From an uncultured Lachnospiraceae bacterium (GTDB lineage: Bacteria; Bacillota; Clostridia; Lachnospirales; Lachnospiraceae), in NCBI GenBank assembly GCA_947630025.1, contig CANRFZ010000003.1, positions 1-64,000 on the forward strand: 64,000 nt of DNA. Reading direction: 5' to 3'. The notes under the pieces were generated by a model, which saw only the letters and a program-made list of their open reading frames with translations, was not told where the DNA came from and ran no database searches. A program made the translations under genes and the position numbers. Shown one piece after another: positions 26,971 through 35,847 of this stretch (position 1 is its first letter; each line of letters starts with the position of its first letter).

Positions 26971-28350
26971 ATGTACCAGATCAATTTCCAGAAACCCATT
27001 CACATATACTTCATCGGGATCGGCGGCATCAGCATGAGCGGGCTGGCCGAAATCCTGCTCTCGGAGGGATTCCACATCTCCGGCTCGGACAGGGCGCCGT
27101 CGGATCTCACGCGCCGTCTGGAAAAGCAGGGCGCCGTTATCCATTACGGACAGAGAGAACAGAATCTTTCCGGCGATATCGATCTCGTCGTCTACACCAG
27201 CGCCATCAAACCCGACAACCCGGAGATGACCGCCGCGGACCGGCTGGGAATCGACAAGCTCACGAGGGCGCAGCTCCTGGGCCAGCTCATGCAGAACTAT
27301 GAGATCCCCGTGGCCGTCAGCGGCACCCACGGCAAGACTACCACCACTTCCATGATCTCCCAGATCCTGTTGGAAAACGACGACAACCCCACGTTGTCCA
27401 TCGGCGGCATCTACAAGCCCGCCGGCGGCAATATCCGCATCGGCTCCTCCCGGTATTTTGTGGCGGAGGCGTGCGAGTACACCAACAGCTTTCTAAGCCT
27501 GCATCCCCGGATCGGCATCATCCTTAATATAGAAGAAGACCATCTGGATTTCTTTCGGGATATCGACGATATCCGCAGTTCCTTCCGCAAGTTTGCCAAG
27601 CTGCTGCCCGCGGACGGAGCGCTCATTATCAACGGCGGCATCGACCGGGTGGAGGAGATCACCGACGGGCTGCCGTGCAGGGTGATCACTTTCGGCTCCG
27701 GGGAGGACTGCGACTACCGCCCCGCCTCCGTCTCTTTCGATGCGTCGGGTTGTCCTTCCTTTCATCTTATGCGCAGGGAAGGCAAAGAAGACGTCTTTTC
27801 TCTGAAAATTCCGGGCGAGCACAATATCTGCAACGCCATGGCCGCCATCGCGCTGGCGGATCTGCTGCAGGTTCCCGCCGAGGTGACGGCCCGCGCGCTG
27901 ATGCACTACGGCGGAACCGACCGGCGCTTTGAGTACAAGGGCAGAGTCAACGGCATCACGGTGGTGGACGACTACGCGCACCATCCCACGGAGATCCGCG
28001 CCACGCTGCGGGCGGCCTCCAAGTGCCCCCACAACCGCGTCTGGTGTGTTTTCCAGCCCCACACCTATAGCAGAACCAAGGCGCTGATGGAAGACTTCGC
28101 GGAAGCGTTGTCGCTGGCCGACGAGATCATTCTGGCGGACATCTACGCCGCCCGCGAGACGGATACGCTGGGAATCAGCTCGCAGACGCTGCAGGGCGAG
28201 ATCGAGAAACGGGGACACCGCTGCTTTTATTTCCCTTCCTTTGACGAGATCGAAAAATTTATTTTGACAAATTGCACAATGGATGATTTGTTGATAACTA
28301 TGGGGGCGGGGGATGTCGTAAAAATCGGCGAAAACCTTTTAAAAAAATAA
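26971..28350 (+). CDS. murC: UDP-N-acetylmuramate--L-alanine ligase
   Basis: 459 aa. Adds the first stem residue, L-Ala, to UDP-MurNAc. N-terminal Rossmann motif IYFIGIGGISMSGLAEIL, ATP loop GTHGKTTTTSMI, and the C-terminal region DDYAHHPTEIRATLRAA, all typical. RBS GGAG is about 8 nt upstream of the ATG. A DnaA-box cluster begins immediately after its stop codon. Confidence 0.97.
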   Translation: MYQINFQKPIHIYFIGIGGISMSGLAEILLSEGFHISGSDRAPSDLTRRLEKQGAVIHYGQREQNLSGDIDLVVYTSAIKPDNPEMTAADRLGIDKLTRAQLLGQLMQNYEIPVAVSGTHGKTTTTSMISQILLENDDNPTLSIGGIYKPAGGNIRIGSSRYFVAEACEYTNSFLSLHPRIGIILNIEEDHLDFFRDIDDIRSSFRKFAKLLPADGALIINGGIDRVEEITDGLPCRVITFGSGEDCDYRPASVSFDASGCPSFHLMRREGKEDVFSLKIPGEHNICNAMAAIALADLLQVPAEVTARALMHYGGTDRRFEYKGRVNGITVVDDYAHHPTEIRATLRAASKCPHNRVWCVFQPHTYSRTKALMEDFAEALSLADEIILADIYAARETDTLGISSQTLQGEIEKRGHRCFYFPSFDEIEKFILTNCTMDDLLITMGAGDVVKIGENLLKK

Positions 28351-28467
28351 TTATTCACACTATCCACAGGAACGGCGCCGGATATGCGGCGGCAGCCTGT
28401 GGATATTTTTGTGTAAAAGATGATCCGGTTCTGCGCATTCTTCCGTGTACTGTCCACATTATCCACA
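28351..28467. promoter_or_regulatory. Cluster of DnaA-box-like sites upstream of dnaD-like gene
   Basis: Two sites match the consensus TTATNCACA exactly: TTATTCACA (28351-28359) and TTATCCACA (28459-28467). One-mismatch sites are CTATCCACA (28360-28368) and, inverted, TGTGGATAT (28398-28406); weaker ones lie near 28410 and 28450. The 28360 and 28398 sites also form a 10-bp inverted repeat. No dnaA or dnaN gene is present, so this is more likely regulatory than an origin. Confidence 0.6.
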
Positions 28468-28591
28468 TCGGCCCGGCCCGAACCTGCGTTTCGTTTATGG
28501 CAGTTTGCCTATATCATTTTAAAAACCGCTGTGCTATAATCGCAGATAGATTCGCAGGGCATCTCTTTGCCCGCCAAGCAGGGGTGGAAAA

Positions 28592-29716
28592 ATGAGTCGT
28601 TTGACGATATATCAGGACAATTACATAAATGCAACGGTGATCTCCAACCGTTTCATCGATGAATATATGCAGGCGGCCAACGACGCGCAGCTCAAGATCT
28701 ATCTGTATCTGATCCGCATGATGAGCGCCAGACTTTCCACCAGTATATCCGATATCGCGGATAAATTTAACTATACCGAAAAGGACGTCATGCGCGCCCT
28801 GAAATATTGGGAGAAGAACGGTCTCCTGACGCTGGACTGCGACGAGCGCAAAAACGTGACCGGCATCCATCTGCTGGACTATGCCGCGCCGATGCAGGTG
28901 CCCGCAGCCGCGCCCGTTCCCGCCGTCTCGATGACCGCGGCGGCGCCGCTTGCTTCCGTGGTGCCCATTTCTTCCAAATTAAACACGGCGGCAGCGGCGG
29001 AACCGTCAGCCGAGGCAGCGCAGAATACGCCCGCCGATGAAAGCGGCAGGCAGGAGTCCGATTATGTAAAACCCAACTATACGCTGGACGAGCTGAAAGC
29101 GTTCAAATCGGACGAGGCGACGTCGCGCCTGCTCTTTGTGGCGGAACAGTATTTAAAGAAGACATTGAGCCCCAACGAGATCCGTTCGATTCTGTTTATC
29201 TCGGACAGGCTGGCCTTTTCCGAAGATCTGATCGACTATCTGATCCAGTACTGCGTGGACCGCGGCAAAAAGGATCTCCGCTATATCGAGAAAGTGGCAG
29301 TCAGCTGGGCGCAGCAGGGTATCACGACTCCCAGACAGGCGGCGCGCCTTGCCAGCAAATACGACAAATCCGTCTACCGGATCATGAACGCGCTGGGGAA
29401 GAACGGCTCCCCCACCCAGACGGAGGCGGCTTATATCATGCGCTGGCTGAAAGAGTACGGCTTTAGCGACGAGATCATCTTCACCGCCTGCGAGCGCACC
29501 GTTCTCGCCACCGACAAGCATCGGTTCGCATATGCCGACAGCATTCTGAGCAGTTGGTTCAAGGCGGGCGTCCGCCACAAGAACGACATCCGCGCGCTGG
29601 ACGAAAATTATCACAAGACCAAAACGCCCGGAACCGCATCGGGAAATAAATTTAACCAGTTCAAGCAGAACAGTTATGACTTCGACGCGCTGGAGCAGGA
29701 GCTTCTGAGCAATTAG
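28592..29716 (+). CDS. DnaD-domain replication initiation protein
   Basis: 374 aa. An N-terminal winged helix (about residues 10-105; LKIYLYLIRMMSARLSTSISDIADKF, DVMRALKYWEKNGLL), an Ala/Pro-rich linker (about 110-160), and two DnaD-like domains (about 165-355) with YIEKVAVSWAQQGITT and the later YADSILSSWFKAGV. DnaD-family proteins help load the replicative helicase at the origin or at stalled forks. The next gene encodes the matching AAA+ loader, so they form one functional pair. DnaA boxes precede the gene. Confidence 0.88.
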   Translation: MSRLTIYQDNYINATVISNRFIDEYMQAANDAQLKIYLYLIRMMSARLSTSISDIADKFNYTEKDVMRALKYWEKNGLLTLDCDERKNVTGIHLLDYAAPMQVPAAAPVPAVSMTAAAPLASVVPISSKLNTAAAAEPSAEAAQNTPADESGRQESDYVKPNYTLDELKAFKSDEATSRLLFVAEQYLKKTLSPNEIRSILFISDRLAFSEDLIDYLIQYCVDRGKKDLRYIEKVAVSWAQQGITTPRQAARLASKYDKSVYRIMNALGKNGSPTQTEAAYIMRWLKEYGFSDEIIFTACERTVLATDKHRFAYADSILSSWFKAGVRHKNDIRALDENYHKTKTPGTASGNKFNQFKQNSYDFDALEQELLSN

Positions 29717-29771
29717 ACGCCCGCCCGCAGCAAGCCGCAGATAACCGCCGAGCCGGTCAAGGAGTACCGCC

Positions 29772-30743
29772 GTGTCACTGACAAACGCCCAATACGATAT
29801 GATCCTTCATCAATATGAGAGGAAACAGTTAAAGAGCAGACGTGACGTTGAGAGACGCCGCGCCTACGTGTACGATCATGTCCCCGGATACCGTGAGCTG
29901 GAAGACCAGACCGCGTCCGTCTCCGTTGCCCAAGGCAGAAAGATGCTCGCCGGAGATCAGGAGGCGATGGAAGATCTGCGGGATCTGCTGGCGGAACTGT
30001 CAGGCCGCAAGGCGCAGCTCTTAGAGGACGCCGGACTGTCTCCCGACTATCTGGAGCCCGTCTACGAATGTCCCGACTGCCGTGACACCGGCTATGTGGA
30101 CGGCCAGAAATGCCACTGTTTCAAGCAGGCGATGATTACGCTTCTCTACGAACAGTCCAATATACGCGAAATGCTCCGCACGGAAAATTTCGACGCACTA
30201 TCTTACGAATTTTATGACGGCGAGGATCTGGCCCGTTTCAAGAACGCCGTAAATACCTGCAGGAATTTTATCAAAAACTTTAATTCGGACTACCACAACC
30301 TCTTTTTTTATGGTACAGTAGGTACGGGAAAATCTTTTCTGTCCGGATGTGTGGCCAAAGAACTGATAGAAAGCGGGCATTCCGTGATCTATTTCAACGC
30401 GCCGGGACTGTTTGATCTGTTGTCCCGCAGCGCCTTCGACCACCGGAACAGAGAGGAAGCGCGGGACACTTACGCAGACCTGTATCAGTGCGATCTTCTG
30501 ATCGTGGATGATCTGGGAACCGAGCTGACCAACCAGTTCGTCACATCGCAGTTGTTTGCGCTGCTGAACGAGCGCCACATGGGGCACAAGGCGACGATCA
30601 TATCCACGAACCTGTCCCTGGAGGAGCTGCGCGACAGATATTCCGAACGCATTTTTTCCCGCATAACCGGCAATTATGAACTCTGCAAACTTTCCGGCCA
30701 GGATATCCGCATATACCGCAAAAGAATGATGAACAGAAAGTGA
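29772..30743 (+). CDS. DnaC/DnaI-like helicase loader ATPase
   Basis: 323 aa. GTG start at 29772 with AAGGAG 8 nt before it. An N-terminal helical and zinc-binding region has CPDCRDTGYVDGQKCHCF (about residues 97-115). The AAA+ domain has Walker A GTVGTGKSFLSG, Walker B LLIVDDLGTE, and sensor region ATIISTNLSLEEL. The family ring-opens and loads DnaB-type helicase. Follows the DnaD-like gene by 55 bp. Confidence 0.9.
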   Translation: MSLTNAQYDMILHQYERKQLKSRRDVERRRAYVYDHVPGYRELEDQTASVSVAQGRKMLAGDQEAMEDLRDLLAELSGRKAQLLEDAGLSPDYLEPVYECPDCRDTGYVDGQKCHCFKQAMITLLYEQSNIREMLRTENFDALSYEFYDGEDLARFKNAVNTCRNFIKNFNSDYHNLFFYGTVGTGKSFLSGCVAKELIESGHSVIYFNAPGLFDLLSRSAFDHRNREEARDTYADLYQCDLLIVDDLGTELTNQFVTSQLFALLNERHMGHKATIISTNLSLEELRDRYSERIFSRITGNYELCKLSGQDIRIYRKRMMNRK

Positions 30744-30753
30744 GGTTTCTTTC

Positions 30754-31941
30754 ATGGCCAAACGCGAAGAAAAAAGGAATTTGGAGACGATACCGGTAGG
30801 TTCTCTGGGAATCATACCGATGGAAGGCTGCAGATCTCTGGGCCAGAAAGTAGACTATTATCTTGTAAAATGGAGAACCGAGCGGGAGAGCGAGCACAAG
30901 GATTCCCTCGCTTTCTCCGGCTATCAGCGCGACACCTATCTGCTGGAAGCAGCCGTTCCGCGGTTCGGTTCCGGCGAGGCCAAAGGCGTTATCAAAACTT
31001 CCGTCCGCGGCTCCGACCTCTATCTTCTTGTTGACGTTGCCAACTACAGTCTTACCTATTCCCTGTGCGGACACGAAAACCATATGTCGCCCGACGACCA
31101 CTATCAGGATTTGAAGCGTATCATCGCCGCCGTGGGCGGCAAGGCGCGGCGCATCACCGTGATCATGCCCTACCTCTACGAGAGCAGGCAGCACAAGAGA
31201 ACCGCCCGCGAATCCTTGGACTGTGCGCTGGCGCTGCAGGAGATGGTCGGCATGGGCGTGGACAATATCATCACCTTCGACGCCCACGATCCCCGCGTGC
31301 AGAACGCGATCCCCCTGCACGGCTTCGAGACGGTGCAGCCTGCCTACCAGTTTATCAAAGGACTGCTGACTCATGTGAAGGATCTGAAAATCAACGCGGA
31401 CAACATGATGGTCATCAGCCCCGACGAGGGCGGCATGAGCCGGGCGATCTACATCGCCAACGTCCTCGGTCTGGATATGGGTATGTTCTACAAGCGGCGT
31501 GACTATGCCCGCGTCGTAAACGGCAGAAACCCGATTGTTGCGCATGAATTTCTGGGTTCCAGCGTAGAGGGCAAAGACATGATCATCATCGACGATATGA
31601 TTTCCTCCGGCGAAAGCGTTCTGGAAGTGGCATCCGCGCTGAAAGAACGGAAAGCCAACCGCATCTTCGTGTTCTCCACGTTCGGCCTCTTTACCGCCGG
31701 GCTGGACGGATTCGACAAGGCGTATGAGGAAGGCATCATCCACCGCGTGCTGACCACCAACCTGATCTACCAGCCGCCGGAACTGCTCGAACGCGAGTGG
31801 TACATCGACTGCGATATGAGCAAATATATCGCCTACCTGATCGACACCCTGAACCACGACACCTCCATCAGCGACCTGTTAAATCCGGTGGAACGTATCC
31901 AGTCCATCGTGAGCAGATATAACGCCGGGGAACTGGAGTAA
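30754..31941 (+). CDS. prs: Ribose-phosphate pyrophosphokinase
   Basis: 395 aa, longer than the usual 310-320-aa bacterial enzyme. Makes PRPP from ribose-5-phosphate and ATP. It has FDAHDPRVQNAIPL for the ribose/metal site, SPDEGGMSRA and the PRPP loop IIIDDMISSGESV. The N-terminal 40 residues and altered motifs place it in a divergent PRPP-synthetase subgroup seen in Clostridia. Only 10 bp separates it from the helicase loader gene. Confidence 0.9.
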   Translation: MAKREEKRNLETIPVGSLGIIPMEGCRSLGQKVDYYLVKWRTERESEHKDSLAFSGYQRDTYLLEAAVPRFGSGEAKGVIKTSVRGSDLYLLVDVANYSLTYSLCGHENHMSPDDHYQDLKRIIAAVGGKARRITVIMPYLYESRQHKRTARESLDCALALQEMVGMGVDNIITFDAHDPRVQNAIPLHGFETVQPAYQFIKGLLTHVKDLKINADNMMVISPDEGGMSRAIYIANVLGLDMGMFYKRRDYARVVNGRNPIVAHEFLGSSVEGKDMIIIDDMISSGESVLEVASALKERKANRIFVFSTFGLFTAGLDGFDKAYEEGIIHRVLTTNLIYQPPELLEREWYIDCDMSKYIAYLIDTLNHDTSISDLLNPVERIQSIVSRYNAGELE

Positions 31942-31970
31942 GCAAATACCTTATTACTCCATAGCAGTCA

Positions 31971-32040
31971 TCAGGGGTTCGCATTCCTGCTGCCCCCCCC
32001 CGGAAAAAATAAATCCGTGAGTTCGAGACCTTCCTCACGT
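31971..32040 (+). promoter_or_regulatory. Possible preQ1 riboswitch upstream of queT
   Basis: A G-rich strand followed by TTCGC pairs with a downstream C-run, then an A-rich tail AAAAAATAA, resembling the small preQ1-I aptamer. A second hairpin (GTGAG/CTCAC, about 32016-32038) lies before the SD. The C-run is nine bases long, which is unusual, so the fold is tentative. The gene downstream fits the ligand. Confidence 0.35.
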
Positions 32041-32062
32041 AAAACAAAACTAAAGGAGACAA

Positions 32063-32581
32063 ATGAATATGAAAAAAAGAAATGTGCTGTTTCTCACGCA
32101 GGCGGCCATGATCGCCGCCGTCTATGTTGTGCTGACTTTTATCGCCAACGCCTTGGGACTTGCCAATTATGCGGTGCAGGTCCGTTTCTCCGAAGCCCTG
32201 ACTGTTCTCCCCTATTTTACGCCCGCTGCGATACCCGGATTGTGGATCGGCTGCCTTCTGAGCAATATCCTCACGGGCTGCGCGCTGCCGGATATTATCT
32301 TCGGCAGTATGGCGACGCTTCTGGGCGCGCTCGGAACCTACGCCCTCCGCAGGCAGAAGTGGCTGGCTCCGCTCTGTCCGATTCTCTGCAATATGTTCAT
32401 CATACCGCTTGTGCTGATCTACGGATACGGGCTGCTGATCGAGGGCATCTCCCGGTGGCAGTGCTACGGCTACTACTGCCTGACAGTGGGGCTGGGCGAG
32501 CTGATCTCCTGCGGCGTGCTGGGGATGATACTCCTGTATGCGCTGCAGCGCTACCGCGGAAAGATCTTCCCGGCGGCGTGA
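32063..32581 (+). CDS. queT: QueT-family transporter (ECF S component)
   Basis: 172 aa with five to six membrane segments. The start TQAAMIAAVYVVLTF, the VQVRFSEALTVLPYF motif and PGLWIGCLLSNI are characteristic of QueT, the predicted substrate-binding S component of an energy-coupling-factor importer for queuosine precursors. The energising ECF subunits are not in the window and would be shared from elsewhere. AAAGGAG precedes two alternative ATG codons (32063 and 32069). Confidence 0.9.
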   Translation: MNMKKRNVLFLTQAAMIAAVYVVLTFIANALGLANYAVQVRFSEALTVLPYFTPAAIPGLWIGCLLSNILTGCALPDIIFGSMATLLGALGTYALRRQKWLAPLCPILCNMFIIPLVLIYGYGLLIEGISRWQCYGYYCLTVGLGELISCGVLGMILLYALQRYRGKIFPAA

Positions 32582-32587
32582 CGCCTT

Positions 32588-33250
32588 CTATAAGATATCC
32601 TCACCGTTTCGGAATAATTTTCTCGTGAAATGCACGTCGAAGAAATGGATCACCGGGCCTAGGCCGAAGGCCGACACGAGCGTTCCCAGTCCCACGATCC
32701 CGCCGGCGAGATAACAGATCAGGGCGCAGACAGCGTCCGTAAAAATGCGGTGCCAGAAGTAGCCGATCTTAGGAATCCGCTCGGACAGAATGATCGACAT
32801 ACTGTCATAAGGGGAGATGCCCACATTGGGCGTCTGGTACATGGACACGCCGAACCCCGTCACCACGGTTCCGGCCAGCATAATCGGTATCTGCACCCAC
32901 AGTTCTTCGGGCAGGGGAAAGAAGTGCGTCCATATCCCATAGAAAAAGGTCGTGATATAGCCGAGCAAAAACGCATTGACTAACGTCCCGGCCCCGATAA
33001 ACTTCCTGCCGAATACGAGCTCCAGCACAAAGATAAACAGGTTGATGACCAGCAGCAGATTCGCATATTGGACGCCCGCCAGATCCGCCAGCCCCATCGC
33101 CATCCCGCTGAACGGATCGTTGCCGAGTCCGGCGAACTTAAAAATACTGACTCCCATTCCCAGAAAGATATTGCCAAACACCATGACGATCAGGCGTTTC
33201 GCCCCTACCGTCCGCAGATATGATGCGATCCAGTTTTTGCATTTTTTCAT
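32588..33250 (-). CDS. YczE/YitT-like membrane protein
   Basis: 220 aa from the ATG at 33250; a 27-codon upstream extension would overlap the preceding gene. About five membrane segments, with the family features GLGNDPFSGMAMGLADL and PNVGISPYDSMSIIL. Function unknown; relatives occur next to surfactin genes in Bacillus and are annotated as membrane proteins. It follows the 848-aa gene by 28 bp in the same orientation. Confidence 0.82.
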   Translation of the reverse strand: MKKCKNWIASYLRTVGAKRLIVMVFGNIFLGMGVSIFKFAGLGNDPFSGMAMGLADLAGVQYANLLLVINLFIFVLELVFGRKFIGAGTLVNAFLLGYITTFFYGIWTHFFPLPEELWVQIPIMLAGTVVTGFGVSMYQTPNVGISPYDSMSIILSERIPKIGYFWHRIFTDAVCALICYLAGGIVGLGTLVSAFGLGPVIHFFDVHFTRKLFRNGEDIL

Positions 33251-33278
33251 CGTTTTCTGCCCTTTTCGTTCCGGTATC

Positions 33279-35825
33279 CTAATCCTGCGCCTTCTTCGCA
33301 TAAGCGATAAAACAGTTTCCGTTTTCGGCAAACCACTGCGCGGAATCGTTCATCCCTTTTTTGTAGATCGTACCCGTCTCCGGGTCCATGAGCACCACAT
33401 TGAGCTCGTTAAAGCCGATGACCAGCACCGCCCCGCTGTCCTGCAGGGTAGCCAGCACCGGAATATCCATATTCACGTAATAGAGCACCGCATCCAGCGG
33501 ACAGCCGCTCAGATCCAGTATCACATATTCCGACAGCTCCGCCTCGAGAATACTGAACGCGGATTCCCCGTTCTCCAGCCTCCGCTGCGTGTTCCGCGAG
33601 ACACCCTCGAACTTCAATATCGTGTCCAGACAGACCGCCAGCGGGCTGCCGTCTTCCGTGGCCTCCTCCTCGGTGATGGCCATGATCTGGTTCCTGACGC
33701 TTCTGATCGTGCGCCGCCAGATATAATGTCCGTCATCGTCCACCACCGCCCCCGCGGTTTCATACGCCAGCTCCACCGCCTGTCCGGGATTGACAAAGAT
33801 GCCCTCTATACCGTTTTTTGCATATACATAATAGCGCGCCTGTTCTTCGTCCGCCTCCTGTACCGTGACGGTGCGGTTCCCTTCAAAGAGCACTTCTTTG
33901 GGCGACAGATGTTTCAGACTCTTGCCGTCGATCTCGTCCTTCACCTGAATCTGACAGATCGTTTCATAATTCTCCGTCACCGCATAGTCCAGCCGGTTGC
34001 TGCCCGCCTGCACTTCTTCGTTGCTCATGATCTGGTCGTCCGCAGCGGCTGTAAAGGCTCCCGTCTCCTCATCCCGCGTCACCCGACGCAGCGTAATCTG
34101 ATTATCGGCGATAACGCCCTCCGTCACATACACGTTTTCTTTTTCATAAGTCTTTAGGATGTCCCCCTCCTCGCTCTGGATCAGCACGCGGTACATCGGG
34201 AACACGGCGGCGCCCGCCTCGTTTACGGTGACGTCCCGCTTTCTGGCCAGACCATAGATCAGATCCTCTCCCATAAATCCCAGCACGGAAATATATTCCC
34301 CGGCTCCCGCGCTGACTGTCGTCCGCTGCTGGGTGCTCAGATTCATCAGCACCAGACTGCTGCAGGCATAAGGATCATCCCCCTCTTTCCACACCAGCAT
34401 TTTGTTGGAATCGCACACATAGCAGCTATCCGGCCTGAGACTGTCCACGATGACCTGATACGACTTCGACGCCAGATTCACCGCATATACGCTTCCGTCT
34501 ATCATGAAATAATAAATATCCGCTTTGTTGACATAGGAAAGGCGCTCCATATCCATGGCCAGCAGTTCGTAGGATTTGTGATAAGGGATATAGGCCATCT
34601 CCTCGACGGTGTTTGTCATGCTATTGTACTGGCAGACGGCTACCCCCACTTCTCCCTCGTGGCGGCCCCTGTTCATATAGCCGTACACCGTAAACATGAC
34701 GTTGCCCGTCTCATCGACGGAGAGGATCTGGATCTTGTGCCTGTCGTAACCGTTCCTTTCGTCGGTCAGCTCCTCCATATCGCCGTAGAAGCCAAAGAGC
34801 CGGATCAGCTTGTTATCCGTCACGTTGTAACTGTAGAGTCTGTCATAGGTGGTAAAGGCAAACACATTTCCGCCGTCGCTCTCGACCAGCCTGATCTCGT
34901 CGCCCGCTATGCCCAGCTCTATCTTGTCGTTGGCGTATACGTCGGCGTTCTCGTCAAAGATCCTGTCCATCTCCCGCTCATAGTCCAGCAGGTACATACG
35001 ATCCGGCGTATAGCGGATTCGATAAAATTCCCTGATCTTGTAATAATCAGTCTGTATACCGTTTCGTACCGTGGCCAGATATTCCATGTCAAAAGAACCC
35101 ATCTGCTCCGTCAGCTCGCGGATCGAAACCGTCGGCTCCGACACTTCCCGGACTGTCAGGCTTCCCCATGTGATCTGGTCAAAGCTGCTATGAATCGTCA
35201 CTTTATGAAAAGTGGTGTTGTCGCCCTCCGAATTGGATTCCAGATATTTGGTCAGTTCCTTTGCGGCAGTCTTATCAAACGTCCGCTGATGGAAGTCGGT
35301 AATATAGTCCAGCTTCTCTCGCACATAAAGGGAATCGTTGAGAACAATCCGCGTATAGTACCGTATCGTGTCGCGCTCCGCTGGCGTGACCAGAAAGACA
35401 AGCATATACTCCGTCTCCGGTTCGATCAGATCTTTCAGCGTGATGCCGAAGTCGATGGAAGCGTCTCCTTGCTCATAGTCTGTCACCGGCGTGCTCTCCA
35501 CCAGACGCTCCCCGTTGATGCTTCTGACCTCAAACGCGATGTCGGCGATCTCGTTCCCATAGGTGTCCACCCGCACGTCTATCTTTCTGTCGCTTCCCAC
35601 CGGATATATCGTGTCGCGCAGATACGCGGTCTCCATACTTTCCGCATATCCGTGCAGACTGTTCACCTGATATCCTTCGGTAAACAGGGAAACGACCGGA
35701 TAGGACGCCTCGCTCATTTCGATTGTCATATCGGTATTGCCTTGGTTCATGATCCTGCCCAGCAGCACGAGCGCCGCCGCAAAAACAATCGCCAGCACAA
35801 CCCCTTTCAGGATCGCTTTTTTCAT
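33279..35825 (-). CDS. Large membrane-anchored extracellular protein with C39-like end
   Basis: 848 aa from the ATG at 35825 (AGAGG upstream). One membrane segment at residues 6-24 anchors a long extracytoplasmic part. Residues about 60-330 are beta-rich, and about 340-600 show repeated strand patterns (YYFMIDGSVYAVNLAS, SSLVLMNLSTQQ) compatible with a beta-propeller. The last 130 residues (SGCPLDAVLYYVNMDIPVLA, LNVVLMDPETGTIYKKGMND) look like a peptidase C39-like fold; a Cys is present in LSGCPLD but an intact catalytic set cannot be verified. A surface receptor or cell-wall-associated role is inference. Confidence 0.75.
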   Translation of the reverse strand: MKKAILKGVVLAIVFAAALVLLGRIMNQGNTDMTIEMSEASYPVVSLFTEGYQVNSLHGYAESMETAYLRDTIYPVGSDRKIDVRVDTYGNEIADIAFEVRSINGERLVESTPVTDYEQGDASIDFGITLKDLIEPETEYMLVFLVTPAERDTIRYYTRIVLNDSLYVREKLDYITDFHQRTFDKTAAKELTKYLESNSEGDNTTFHKVTIHSSFDQITWGSLTVREVSEPTVSIRELTEQMGSFDMEYLATVRNGIQTDYYKIREFYRIRYTPDRMYLLDYEREMDRIFDENADVYANDKIELGIAGDEIRLVESDGGNVFAFTTYDRLYSYNVTDNKLIRLFGFYGDMEELTDERNGYDRHKIQILSVDETGNVMFTVYGYMNRGRHEGEVGVAVCQYNSMTNTVEEMAYIPYHKSYELLAMDMERLSYVNKADIYYFMIDGSVYAVNLASKSYQVIVDSLRPDSCYVCDSNKMLVWKEGDDPYACSSLVLMNLSTQQRTTVSAGAGEYISVLGFMGEDLIYGLARKRDVTVNEAGAAVFPMYRVLIQSEEGDILKTYEKENVYVTEGVIADNQITLRRVTRDEETGAFTAAADDQIMSNEEVQAGSNRLDYAVTENYETICQIQVKDEIDGKSLKHLSPKEVLFEGNRTVTVQEADEEQARYYVYAKNGIEGIFVNPGQAVELAYETAGAVVDDDGHYIWRRTIRSVRNQIMAITEEEATEDGSPLAVCLDTILKFEGVSRNTQRRLENGESAFSILEAELSEYVILDLSGCPLDAVLYYVNMDIPVLATLQDSGAVLVIGFNELNVVLMDPETGTIYKKGMNDSAQWFAENGNCFIAYAKKAQD

Positions 35826-35847
35826 CGTAACCTCTTTATTATCATGA

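Noticed and set aside
28351..28467. Chromosomal origin of replication
   Set aside because: DnaA boxes are present but there is no dnaA, dnaN or clear unwinding element; kept as a regulatory cluster only.
30598..31857. Minus-strand frame of 419 codons
   Set aside because: Antisense shadow of prs and the end of the helicase loader gene; no SD and no recognisable domain.
31960..32001. tRNA-like T arm (GGTTCGCATTCC)
   Set aside because: The stem has mismatches and no acceptor or anticodon arm can be drawn.
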